Shown: one piece after another, positions 1 to 5,240 of the stretch
Layout: each line of letters opens with the position of its first letter
Position numbering within the stretch: position 1 is the stretch's first letter
Assembly: GCA_006227785.1 (NCBI GenBank)
Contig: SBFU01000461.1
Span: 1 to 5,240, forward strand
DNA: 5,240 nt
Direction: 5' to 3'
DNA from: Burkholderiales bacterium
GTDB lineage: Bacteria; Pseudomonadota; Gammaproteobacteria; Burkholderiales; Burkholderiaceae_C
Position numbers and translations under genes: made by a program
The notes under the pieces: model-generated
Database searches by the model: none
The model's input: only the letters and a program-made list of their open reading frames with translations
Told to the model about the DNA's origin: nothing

Positions 1-1395
1 CGCCTGGACAACCTGGATGTCAGCTACAAGATGGCCGAAGAGGTCGACGACGTCGCCAGCTTCACCCGCCGCAGCCAGGAACGCACCAACAAGCAGGAAC
101 CGGTGATCAAGGGCGTGCTGCCCGATGGCCCGGCACCTGTGGCAGCCCCCCGCCCCGACGTGCCTGCGGTCGCACCGGTGGCCGCCGTTCCGGCGCCGGT
201 CGCAGCCTCGCCGGCCGCGACCACCGCTCCCGCGGAGAAGGGCTTTTTCGGCTGGATCAAGTCCCTGTTCGGCATCGGATCGCCGGCCCCTGTGGCCACG
301 CCGGTCAGTGCCCCGGGCGCCAAGCCCGCTGAGGCTCCCAAGGCACGTGAAGAGCGCCAGGACGGACGCCGCGACGGCCGCGGTGGTCGCAACGGACGGG
401 GTGGCGGTGAACAGCGACGTGGCGGGGCAGAAGCCCGGGAAGGCGGTGGACGCCAGAACCGTGGCGAGGCGCGTGGTGACGGACAGGCCCGCCAGGAAAC
501 GCGAGCCGAGGGACGTGGCGAAGGACGCGGCGGAGAGGGTCGCCGCAACGATCGACCCGACAACCGCAACAACGGCCAGCGCCGCGCTCGTGACGCACAG
601 GCCGGCGATCTGGCAACCGCCCAGACAGCGACAGCAGAGATGAGCGAACGCCCGGCCGGCGAGAACACCGACCAGCCGGCACGCCGGGAACGTCGCGGAC
701 GCGGCGATGGCCGCCGCCGTCAGGAAGGTGCCGAAGCGCCAGCCGGCCTGCCCGCAGCCGAGCTGCACCCCGAAGGCACCGAGCAGGCCGTCGCACCGTC
801 TGCTGAAGGCCCTGGTGCCGACAGCACCGGAGAAGGCGCACCTCGCGCTCCACGTGAGCGCCGAAGCCGTGACCGCTACGGCCGCGACCGCCGCGACCGC
901 GCGTCACAGCAGGCCGGCGATGCCGTGGTTGCACCCGCCGAGGCAGCGGTGCCCGAAACGTCTGAGCCCGAGTCCTCTGCACCGGTGCGCAGCAGTTACT
1001 TCACCATGCCGGTGTCCGCCCAGGCCGAGCCTGCCGGACAGCCACAGGCCGAGGCCAGCGAACCCGCACCGGCGCCAACACCGCCTGCCGCGCCTGCCCC
1101 GGTCCAAGTGGCGGCCAACGTGACTCCTGCGCCCGCCGGACTGCCGAAGGTGGAGCCCTACACCCTCGTCATCTCTGATTTGGAGCAGGTGGCGCGCGAC
1201 AGTGGCCTGGAGTGGGTGAATTCGGACGCGGACAAGGTGGCCGCCGTCCAGGCCGCCATCGCCGCAGAGCCACAGCCCATCCATGTGCCACGCGAACCCA
1301 GGCCGATGGTGGTGGTGGACGATGGACCGCTGGTGCTGGTCGAGACCCGCAAGGATCTGCGCCAGGTCACCCTGCCCTTCGAGCAACAGACCTGA
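1..1395 (+). CDS. rne: Ribonuclease E, C-terminal part (5' end outside window)
   Basis: RNase E is the endoribonuclease that starts mRNA decay and processes rRNA and tRNA precursors; its C-terminal half is a disordered scaffold for membrane and RNA contacts. The frame is open from base 1, so the catalytic S1/RNase H/DNase I-like part lies upstream; 464 residues are visible. Residues 1-45 resemble the segment just after the catalytic core. Residues 80-93 (GFFGWIKSLFGIG) form an amphipathic helix at the place of the E. coli membrane-targeting helix. Residues ~116-200 are rich in Arg/Gly with RGG-like repeats, followed by shorter basic blocks near bases 679-729 and 847-906, all probable RNA-binding segments. 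An Ala/Pro/Glu linker follows. Residues ~381-464 form an ordered conserved-looking module ending in GPLVLVETRKDL and a short tail. The TGA stop is followed by a strong terminator. Which degradosome partners bind cannot be read from the sequence. Confidence 0.93.
   Translation, partial: RLDNLDVSYKMAEEVDDVASFTRRSQERTNKQEPVIKGVLPDGPAPVAAPRPDVPAVAPVAAVPAPVAASPAATTAPAEKGFFGWIKSLFGIGSPAPVATPVSAPGAKPAEAPKAREERQDGRRDGRGGRNGRGGGEQRRGGAEAREGGGRQNRGEARGDGQARQETRAEGRGEGRGGEGRRNDRPDNRNNGQRRARDAQAGDLATAQTATAEMSERPAGENTDQPARRERRGRGDGRRRQEGAEAPAGLPAAELHPEGTEQAVAPSAEGPGADSTGEGAPRAPRERRSRDRYGRDRRDRASQQAGDAVVAPAEAAVPETSEPESSAPVRSSYFTMPVSAQAEPAGQPQAEASEPAPAPTPPAAPAPVQVAANVTPAPAGLPKVEPYTLVISDLEQVARDSGLEWVNSDADKVAAVQAAIAAEPQPIHVPREPRPMVVVDDGPLVLVETRKDLRQVTLPFEQQT
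238..279 (+). other. Membrane-anchor-like amphipathic helix in RNase E
   Basis: The encoded segment KGFFGWIKSLFGIG has bulky hydrophobic residues (F, F, W, I, L, F, I) spaced with Lys and Gly. It sits between an Ala/Pro linker and the first Arg-rich block, the same order as in E. coli RNase E, where a similar segment (GLLSRFFGALKALFSGG) tethers the enzyme to the inner membrane. The role is inferred from position and amphipathicity. Confidence 0.7.
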
Positions 1396-1404
1396 TCGTC
1401 TGGC

Positions 1405-1422
1405 TTCGGGGTCTGCCCCGAA
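1405..1422 (+). other. Hairpin upstream of the rne terminator
   Basis: A perfect 7-bp stem, TTCGGGG (1405-1411) with CCCCGAA (1416-1422), encloses a TCTG loop ten bases after the rne stop. It has no T-tract of its own, so it is probably a 3'-end stabilising hairpin or the first half of a tandem terminator. Confidence 0.6.
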
Positions 1423-1433
1423 AGCGCTCGCAG

Positions 1434-1461
1434 AAAGCCCGTCCCCTGGACGGGCTTTTTT
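1434..1461 (+). terminator. Intrinsic terminator of rne
   Basis: A perfect 11-bp stem, AAAGCCCGTCC (1434-1444) with GGACGGGCTTT (1448-1458), has a 3-base CCT loop and is followed by a six-base T run at 1456-1461. This is a textbook Rho-independent terminator in the plus direction. Read on the minus strand, the same stem is followed by only three Ts before CTG, so it could act weakly as a terminator for the convergent hem operon as well. Confidence 0.92.
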
Positions 1462-1494
1462 CATGGGGCTGGGTGCACCCCTCGCAAGGGCCCC

Positions 1495-2838
1495 TCACTC
1501 GATCAGGGCCGCCTTCATCCAGGCGTCCCGGGCCGCCGCCTCGTCACCCCGCTCTTGCGCGAGACGGGCGATGGCGCACCAGCTCCTGCGCAGCAGAATC
1601 CGGTCCTTCAGGCGGGAATTGGCCTGTCCCAGCAACTGGGCCGCCTTGCCCCAGAGCTGGCGCTGCACGCAGGCCTGCCCGGTCAGGTACTGCAGGCAGG
1701 CGTTGTCGGGAAGCTGGCGCTGTCTTTGTTCAAGTCGGGCCAACCAGGACGCGTCTATCCCGACCAGGGCGGGTTCAAGCACGCGCACCAGCTGGGCCTG
1801 GGTCGATTCGTCCAGGCTTTCAAACCGGTCCCAGACTGGCTCCAGGCCCTGCAGGACCCATCGGCGGCTTTCATCCACGGACAGGTCGCGGGCCGAGTCG
1901 GCCCAAGAGGCAGGGCCGTCCTGTACCTGCTCACCGAAGCTGAGCGCCCGCCTGGCAGCGGCCAAAGCCAGTTCGGGTGTCTGGCGTTCGGTCTCGTCAA
2001 AACCGGTCCAAACGTCGTTCAGCTGGGACAGGTCATGGGCTTGCTGCAGGGCATCCAGTGCCAGGCCACGAATCAGGCTGCGCGATGCCTCGGGCGAAAA
2101 GGCCTTGTGCTTGGCCAGCAATCGTGCGGTCTCCAGCGCTTCCGCGCCGGCTCCGTCCATGCGGGCCACCCTCAGCTTCAGCCTCAGGGCCTGGATGCGG
2201 CGTCCCGCACCCTGGGGCAACGCGGCCAATCGGGCACGGGCCTGGGCCGGGTCGCGGTCCTCGATGGCCCAACGCACGGCGCGCAGCAGGGCGCCCTCGC
2301 CCGCCTCCGGCATGAGACGGGCCCATCGGGGCTGCAGGGCCTGCTCCAGATGGGTATCGCGCAGTGCCCGGTTCTGCAAGGCCTGGGCACTCTCCGCCAC
2401 CAGCAGGTGGGCCAGCAGCTCCATCTGGTCTTTGCGCGGCCAGGATGAGGCGGTCGACGACGATGCCATCTGGCTCAACGCCTGCTGCGCGCATGCCTGC
2501 GCCCGTACAAAACGACCGGCCAACTGGTGCGCCAGGGCATCGAGCACCGATGCAACCACGGCCCGCTCCATCTGCTGGCTGCGCCAACGTCGCGCCTGGA
2601 CCGGCAACTCACGCAAGGCCGCCACGGCACGCAAGGCCATGTAGATCAGGCCGAACCCGAACACCAGGATGAACAGCACCAGGTTGAAGGACACATCCAC
2701 CCGGTGCGGCGGCCAGAAAAGGGTCAAGGTGCTCCGGTTGTTGCCCACCAGCAATGACAGGGCCACCGCCATGGCCGCCAGGCCGAGAAGCACGAACACG
2801 CCCCGTACCACGCCCGTCTGGCGTTTGCGCGCCATCAT
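1495..2838 (-). CDS. hemY: HemY: inner-membrane TPR protein of the heme operon
   Basis: This is the proteobacterial HemY family (HemY_N domain followed by TPR-like helices), a membrane protein encoded with the uroporphyrinogen genes and linked to late heme synthesis. It is not the Bacillus HemY protoporphyrinogen oxidase. The 447 residues show two hydrophobic segments, about 11-32 and 49-69, separated by a short loop with the family-typical NNRSTLTLFWPPHRVDVSFN stretch. A long helical, Ala/Leu/Arg-rich region with TPR-like repeats follows, ending with a clear repeat pair near residues 379-447. The gene overlaps the end of hemX by 4 bases (ATGA), suggesting translational coupling. Two consecutive ATG codons occur. 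The GGAGG at 2842-2846 lies only 3 bases before the first but 6 before the second, so the real start may be at 2835, giving 446 residues. It is the last gene of the operon. Confidence 0.92.
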   Translation of the reverse strand: MMARKRQTGVVRGVFVLLGLAAMAVALSLLVGNNRSTLTLFWPPHRVDVSFNLVLFILVFGFGLIYMALRAVAALRELPVQARRWRSQQMERAVVASVLDALAHQLAGRFVRAQACAQQALSQMASSSTASSWPRKDQMELLAHLLVAESAQALQNRALRDTHLEQALQPRWARLMPEAGEGALLRAVRWAIEDRDPAQARARLAALPQGAGRRIQALRLKLRVARMDGAGAEALETARLLAKHKAFSPEASRSLIRGLALDALQQAHDLSQLNDVWTGFDETERQTPELALAAARRALSFGEQVQDGPASWADSARDLSVDESRRWVLQGLEPVWDRFESLDESTQAQLVRVLEPALVGIDASWLARLEQRQRQLPDNACLQYLTGQACVQRQLWGKAAQLLGQANSRLKDRILLRRSWCAIARLAQERGDEAAARDAWMKAALIE

Positions 2839-3980
2839 CTGCCTCCGGCCGCCACAGCGAGTGCGGCCAGCGTGTCATCGGCCCGTGGCAACTCATGGCC
2901 CACCAGTTCCTCCTGCAGGCGCGCCAGTGTCCGCTGCGCACTGGCGACCATGGGCACGGCGTCATCGAAGTACGCCCGCAGCGACTGCTGCACCGCCTGA
3001 AGATCGGCGCGGGCCGATCCGGTGTGGCGGGCCAACAGGCTCAAGCGGGCATTGAGCAGCTGCAGCTTGAGGTTCTCGCGGAGAAAAAAGGCCTGGTCCG
3101 GCGCCAGCAGTGCCGCGTCGGGCTGGTCGATCCGGCTGACCCGCACCAGTTCACGCCCGCTTTGCGACACGTCGTCCCAGATCCGCTGCCACCAGGCAGA
3201 CCACCAGGACGATACGCGGGACCAGCCAGTCGTTGGAACCTCGCTGGCTTGTTCCCCTGCTTCGTCACCGTCGACGCCCGCCGCGCCCTGATCGCGCCCG
3301 CCTTGAGCCAGCGGTTCGCCCACCCGGTTCAGCAACGGCCAGCCATCGACCTGCCGCACCAGTTCGTCGAGCACCTGCACCGCAGACGGCACATCGGCCA
3401 CCTGGGTACCCTGGATTCGGTCGAGGTCCCTTGCAATGGCCCGTTGCACCGGGTTGAGCCTGGGTTGGGCTGCCCGGGAAATGCGCTGGTCCGCCGCCTG
3501 GAGGGCCGAAATCAGGGGCTGAGCGCTGCCGGTCAGCTCGGTCTGCTGCTGGGCCAGCCGAAGCGCCGACTCCAGGTCCTGAACCAAATGGTCATCCCTG
3601 GACCGTGACAGACTGAGCATCAACTCTTCGAGTTGGCTACGCTGCAGACTGACCTCGGACAGCCTGAGCTCGGCCACACTCAGGCGCGCCTGCAACTCCA
3701 CCACCTGGGCCTCGGCTTCACCCGCCCGGGTCCTGGCTTGCGCAGCCTCCATGGCCGTATCCTGGCTTCGCCTCGCCAGTTCCTGCTGAACCTGACCCAA
3801 TCGTTGCCAGAGCATGCCGGCCACGGCCAACGCCAGCACCGACAAGCCCACGCCCAGCCAAAGCCACCCCAAGCCACGGGCCCCGGAAGTGGCCCGCTGC
3901 GGCACGGCGTCGGGTGCGGATGCTGTTGTCGCCGAACGGACGGCGCTGTCGGAGGGCGGGCTGGGGTCTGCGGAACTCAT
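2835..3980 (-). CDS. hemX: HemX: single-pass membrane protein of the heme operon
   Basis: A member of the HemX family (PF04375), often labelled putative uroporphyrinogen-III C-methyltransferase. No SAM-dependent methyltransferase domain is visible, so that label should not be taken as function. The 381-residue protein has a Ser/Ala/Pro-rich cytoplasmic N-terminus (1-36), one transmembrane helix (about 37-58) and a long Glu/Gln/Ala-rich coiled coil (about 60-125). Next comes the conserved core with SQLEELMLSLSRSRDDHLVQ (116-134) and LRLAQQQTEL. The conserved C-terminal block has FFLRENLKLQLLNARLSLLA (298-317). A Gly/Asp/Glu-rich linker (~227-251) precedes a Trp-rich stretch (W253 to W268). The ATG at 3980 was chosen because it overlaps the hemD stop as ATGA and places the membrane helix near the N-terminus. 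The frame stays open upstream to 4199, but there it only shadows hemD. No strong ribosome binding site precedes it, consistent with coupling to hemD. It probably acts as a scaffold with HemY. Confidence 0.92.
   Translation of the reverse strand: MSSADPSPPSDSAVRSATTASAPDAVPQRATSGARGLGWLWLGVGLSVLALAVAGMLWQRLGQVQQELARRSQDTAMEAAQARTRAGEAEAQVVELQARLSVAELRLSEVSLQRSQLEELMLSLSRSRDDHLVQDLESALRLAQQQTELTGSAQPLISALQAADQRISRAAQPRLNPVQRAIARDLDRIQGTQVADVPSAVQVLDELVRQVDGWPLLNRVGEPLAQGGRDQGAAGVDGDEAGEQASEVPTTGWSRVSSWWSAWWQRIWDDVSQSGRELVRVSRIDQPDAALLAPDQAFFLRENLKLQLLNARLSLLARHTGSARADLQAVQQSLRAYFDDAVPMVASAQRTLARLQEELVGHELPRADDTLAALAVAAGGR
2842..2846 (-). promoter_or_regulatory. Ribosome binding site of hemY
   Basis: GGAGG on the minus strand lies inside the last codons of hemX. 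It is spaced 3 bases from the first and 6 bases from the second of the two tandem ATG codons, which favours the second ATG (first base 2835) as the more efficient start. Confidence 0.65.
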
Positions 3981-4843
3981 GTTGGTGCTCGGTTCGATTC
4001 TAGAGCGACGAGTACGTCCTGAAGGGCCGGCCGACTGATATGGACAGGTCCGAACCCCGCCGCCCGTGCCGCAGCGGCGATCCGCGGGTGCGTGGCCAGG
4101 GCCGCGGTTCCTCTGGCGTCGAACCGCGGCCACGCCTGCTGCAGGTTGCTGACCGCCTCGGAGCTGCTGAAGATCCATGTGTGACCCGCCCCAAGGCAAG
4201 CCTGGGCCAGTGCGCGGGTCGATTCATCCCATCGGGGTGGACGTCGCTCATAGGCCGCGCACGCCTGCACCAACGCTCCACGCTCCTGGCACTGGCGAAT
4301 CAACCAGTCACGACCCTGTCCGGCCAGATCACCTGCCAATGCCACCGATTGGCCGGGAGAGCCTCCGCGCACGATCAACAGGCGACGCCCCGGGACCACC
4401 TGATCCTGCACCTGGGGCCAGAGGTGCTCGGAATCGAACTGGGCAGCATCGTCTGGTGGTGCGTCCACACGGTCGGCCGGCACACCCAGCCGCAGAAGGA
4501 CCCTGCGCAGTTCGCGTGCCGTGCCTGGTCCGGGCGCCCAGAACCGCGCCGGCGACCTTGATGCGGCCTCGGACGCGTCAACGGCTTCGAAGAAGTGGCG
4601 CACAGCCGCAGCACTGACAAACATCAAAGCATCGAAGCCCGGCCAATCCAGGCGGGCCTGGTTCAGGGCAGCATGGACTTCGGGCGAGGACGGCGCACCA
4701 GTCTCGATCAGGGGCAAGGTCTGTACCGACCATCCCCTGTCCCGGAAAGCAGACGCCCAGACATCGGCCTCCTCCCTTGGACGTGTCAACACCAGGACCG
4801 GCTTGTCGCCGTCCCCCGGCGGGCCCCCGGCAGGTGCCGCCAA
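3977..4843 (-). CDS. hemD: Uroporphyrinogen-III synthase
   Basis: HemD cyclises hydroxymethylbilane with inversion of ring D to give uroporphyrinogen III, the common precursor of heme, siroheme and cobalamin; it is a cytosolic enzyme. The family is poorly conserved, but the landmarks are present in order: VLVLTRPREEA (16-26), MFVSAAAVRHFF (74-85), APGPGTARELRR (103-114), LLIVRGGSPG (155-164), AAYERRPP (196-203), WIFSSSEAVSNL (223-234) and ATHPRIAAAAR (250-260). The 288 residues are slightly longer than the usual ~250-265 because of a Gly/Pro/Asp-rich N-terminal tail. No ATG lies near the N-terminus. The TTG at 4843 is chosen because an AGGAGG stands 8 bases upstream. It begins 4 bases after the hemC stop. 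The stop overlaps the hemX start by 4 bases. Confidence 0.93.
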   Translation of the reverse strand: MAAPAGGPPGDGDKPVLVLTRPREEADVWASAFRDRGWSVQTLPLIETGAPSSPEVHAALNQARLDWPGFDALMFVSAAAVRHFFEAVDASEAASRSPARFWAPGPGTARELRRVLLRLGVPADRVDAPPDDAAQFDSEHLWPQVQDQVVPGRRLLIVRGGSPGQSVALAGDLAGQGRDWLIRQCQERGALVQACAAYERRPPRWDESTRALAQACLGAGHTWIFSSSEAVSNLQQAWPRFDARGTAALATHPRIAAAARAAGFGPVHISRPALQDVLVALESNRAPT

Positions 4844-4847
4844 AATC

Positions 4848-5240
4848 TCAACCTCCTGGCGGCGGTGCCACTGCGCCGGCCGACTTCAAGTCGGCGGCCA
4901 CGCTGGCGCCGAGGGCCTCGGCTTCGGCCAAAGAGCCGACGCGGGCCTGTTGCCGAACACGCAGCACAGGGGACCGGCCCTCGGGATCTCCCCAGGCCGC
5001 TTCCATGTCCAGCACACCAGGGGCTTGTTGCTGCCACTGCGCATAGGCCGCCAGTGGCATGGAACAGCTGCCACCCATGGCTCGCGAGACGGTGCGCTCG
5101 GCAGCGACACGCAACCAGGTGGGCATATGCACCAGCGGCGCCAGCGCGGCCGCCAGCGTCGACTTGCCGGACCCTGACCGTCCGCCGATCGCCACGAGCC
5201 GCGGCGGCGCCGGCGACGCGAGACGGACGGCCAGCGACAG
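4848..5240 (-). CDS. hemC: Porphobilinogen deaminase C-terminal domain, joined in frame to a foreign P-loop segment (5' end outside window)
   Basis: HemC (hydroxymethylbilane synthase) condenses four porphobilinogens on a dipyrromethane cofactor. The frame is open to the window edge (130 residues visible). From about residue 33 onward it is clearly HemC domain 3: LVHMPTWLRVAAERTVSRAM aligns with E. coli [20 protein letters not shown]. The cofactor-binding cysteine lies in MGGSCSMPLAAYA (Cys 59 of the visible part, bases 5066-5064), followed by EAAWGDPEG and a terminal helix with LGASVAADLKSAGAV. Residues 1 to ~32 do not resemble HemC: the expected PAPGQGAxGIE-type stretch and the acidic helix start are absent, replaced by a Walker A motif. 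If the join is real, this gene lacks domains 1 and 2 with the catalytic Asp and would be inactive as a deaminase. If it is an assembly join, the C-terminal part belongs to an ordinary hemC. The stop lies 4 bases before hemD. Confidence 0.85.
   Translation of the reverse strand: MSLAVRLASPAPPRLVAIGGRSGSGKSTLAAALAPLVHMPTWLRVAAERTVSRAMGGSCSMPLAAYAQWQQQAPGVLDMEAAWGDPEGRSPVLRVRQQARVGSLAEAEALGASVAADLKSAGAVAPPPGG
4852..4857 (-). promoter_or_regulatory. Strong ribosome binding site of hemD
   Basis: AGGAGG on the minus strand, embedded in the last codons of hemC, lies 8 bases before the TTG at 4843-4841. The perfect match and ideal spacing are the main reason to accept a TTG start for hemD. Downstream GTG candidates such as the one inside VLVLTRP lack a comparable site and would cut into the conserved first strand. 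Confidence 0.75.
5130..5240 (-). other. Fragment of a P-loop kinase fused to HemC
   Basis: The visible translation contains PPRLVAIGGRSGSGKSTLAA, a hydrophobic strand followed by a canonical Walker A loop GRSGSGKST (bases 5183-5157) and the start of the following helix. The form 'LVAIGGxSGSGKSTLAxALAP' is typical of small AAA_33-type kinases, including those fused to aminoglycoside-phosphotransferase-like domains (COG2187/COG0645 type). About 37 residues are visible, and homology to the kinase would be lost at ALAPLV, where HemC begins. Base composition is higher in GC (62 of 80 bases in 5161-5240 by hand count) than seems typical for the neighbouring hem genes. Family assignment rests on a short motif; that it is a P-loop is near certain, the exact family is inference. 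Confidence 0.7.

Noticed and set aside
361..560. Repetitive GGACGCGG-like units suggesting a DNA repeat array
   Set aside because: The units are irregular and explained by Arg/Gly codon runs within the rne reading frame; no fixed spacer or CRISPR-like structure is present.
305..982. Minus-strand open frame of 225 codons opposite rne
   Set aside because: Arg/Gly/His-rich low-complexity translation arising from the repetitive Arg/Gly codons of rne on the other strand.
1471..1480. Perfect palindrome GGGTGCACCC between the rne terminator and the hemY stop
   Set aside because: With no loop and no T run it is not a convincing terminator, and a lone 10-base palindrome in GC-rich DNA is expected by chance often enough not to call an operator.
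1555..2448. Plus-strand open frame of 297 codons antisense to hemY
   Set aside because: Its Gly/Gln/Leu-rich translation mirrors the hemY codons on the other strand; no motif and no own ribosome binding site were seen.
1283..2644. Long plus-strand open frame (453 codons) running from inside rne through hemY
   Set aside because: It is antisense to hemY, has a composition dominated by Ala, Arg and Ser with no recognisable domain, crosses the rne terminator, and is the stop-poor shadow expected in GC-rich DNA.
2754..3608. Plus-strand open frame of 284 codons antisense to hemX
   Set aside because: Shadow of hemX; the opposite strand encodes a protein with all family landmarks, and this frame shows no domain.
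2835..3980. Reading HemX as a uroporphyrinogen-III C-methyltransferase
   Set aside because: Although databases often use this name, the protein has no methyltransferase domain; it is a single-pass membrane protein with a coiled coil.

Overview
The window is GC-rich, densely coded DNA that looks like a betaproteobacterial chromosome, most likely Burkholderiales and close to Comamonadaceae. I infer this from the protein sequences and the hemC-D-X-Y gene order; no database search was run.

Layout. (1) Positions 1-1395, plus strand: the C-terminal part of ribonuclease E (rne), whose catalytic half lies left of the window. It carries an amphipathic membrane-anchor-like helix, arginine/glycine-rich RNA-binding stretches, an Ala/Pro-rich linker and a compact conserved C-terminal module. 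(2) Positions 1396-1494: a short convergent intergenic gap with two tandem hairpins, the second a strong intrinsic terminator for rne. (3) Positions 1495 to the right edge, minus strand: a tightly packed heme-biosynthesis operon in the order hemC (partial), hemD, hemX, hemY. The hemD-hemX and hemX-hemY junctions are both 4-base ATGA stop/start overlaps. The hemC-hemD gap is 4 bases, and hemD appears to use a TTG start with a full AGGAGG ribosome binding site.

How the genes work together: HemC makes hydroxymethylbilane from porphobilinogen and HemD closes it to uroporphyrinogen III. HemX and HemY are inner-membrane proteins co-transcribed with them; their exact biochemical role in heme synthesis is not settled. 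RNase E is functionally separate and only a convergent neighbour.

The most notable observation is at the right edge. The last ~100 bases of the hemC reading frame do not encode HemC. They encode a P-loop (Walker A) kinase start of the AAA_33 / aminoglycoside-phosphotransferase-associated type, joined in frame to the last ~95 residues of HemC at a short GC-rich stretch that fits both families. This is either a chimeric assembly join (my preferred reading) or a real rearrangement that removed most of hemC. Apart from this I see no mobile element, CRISPR array, RNA gene or clearly new system.
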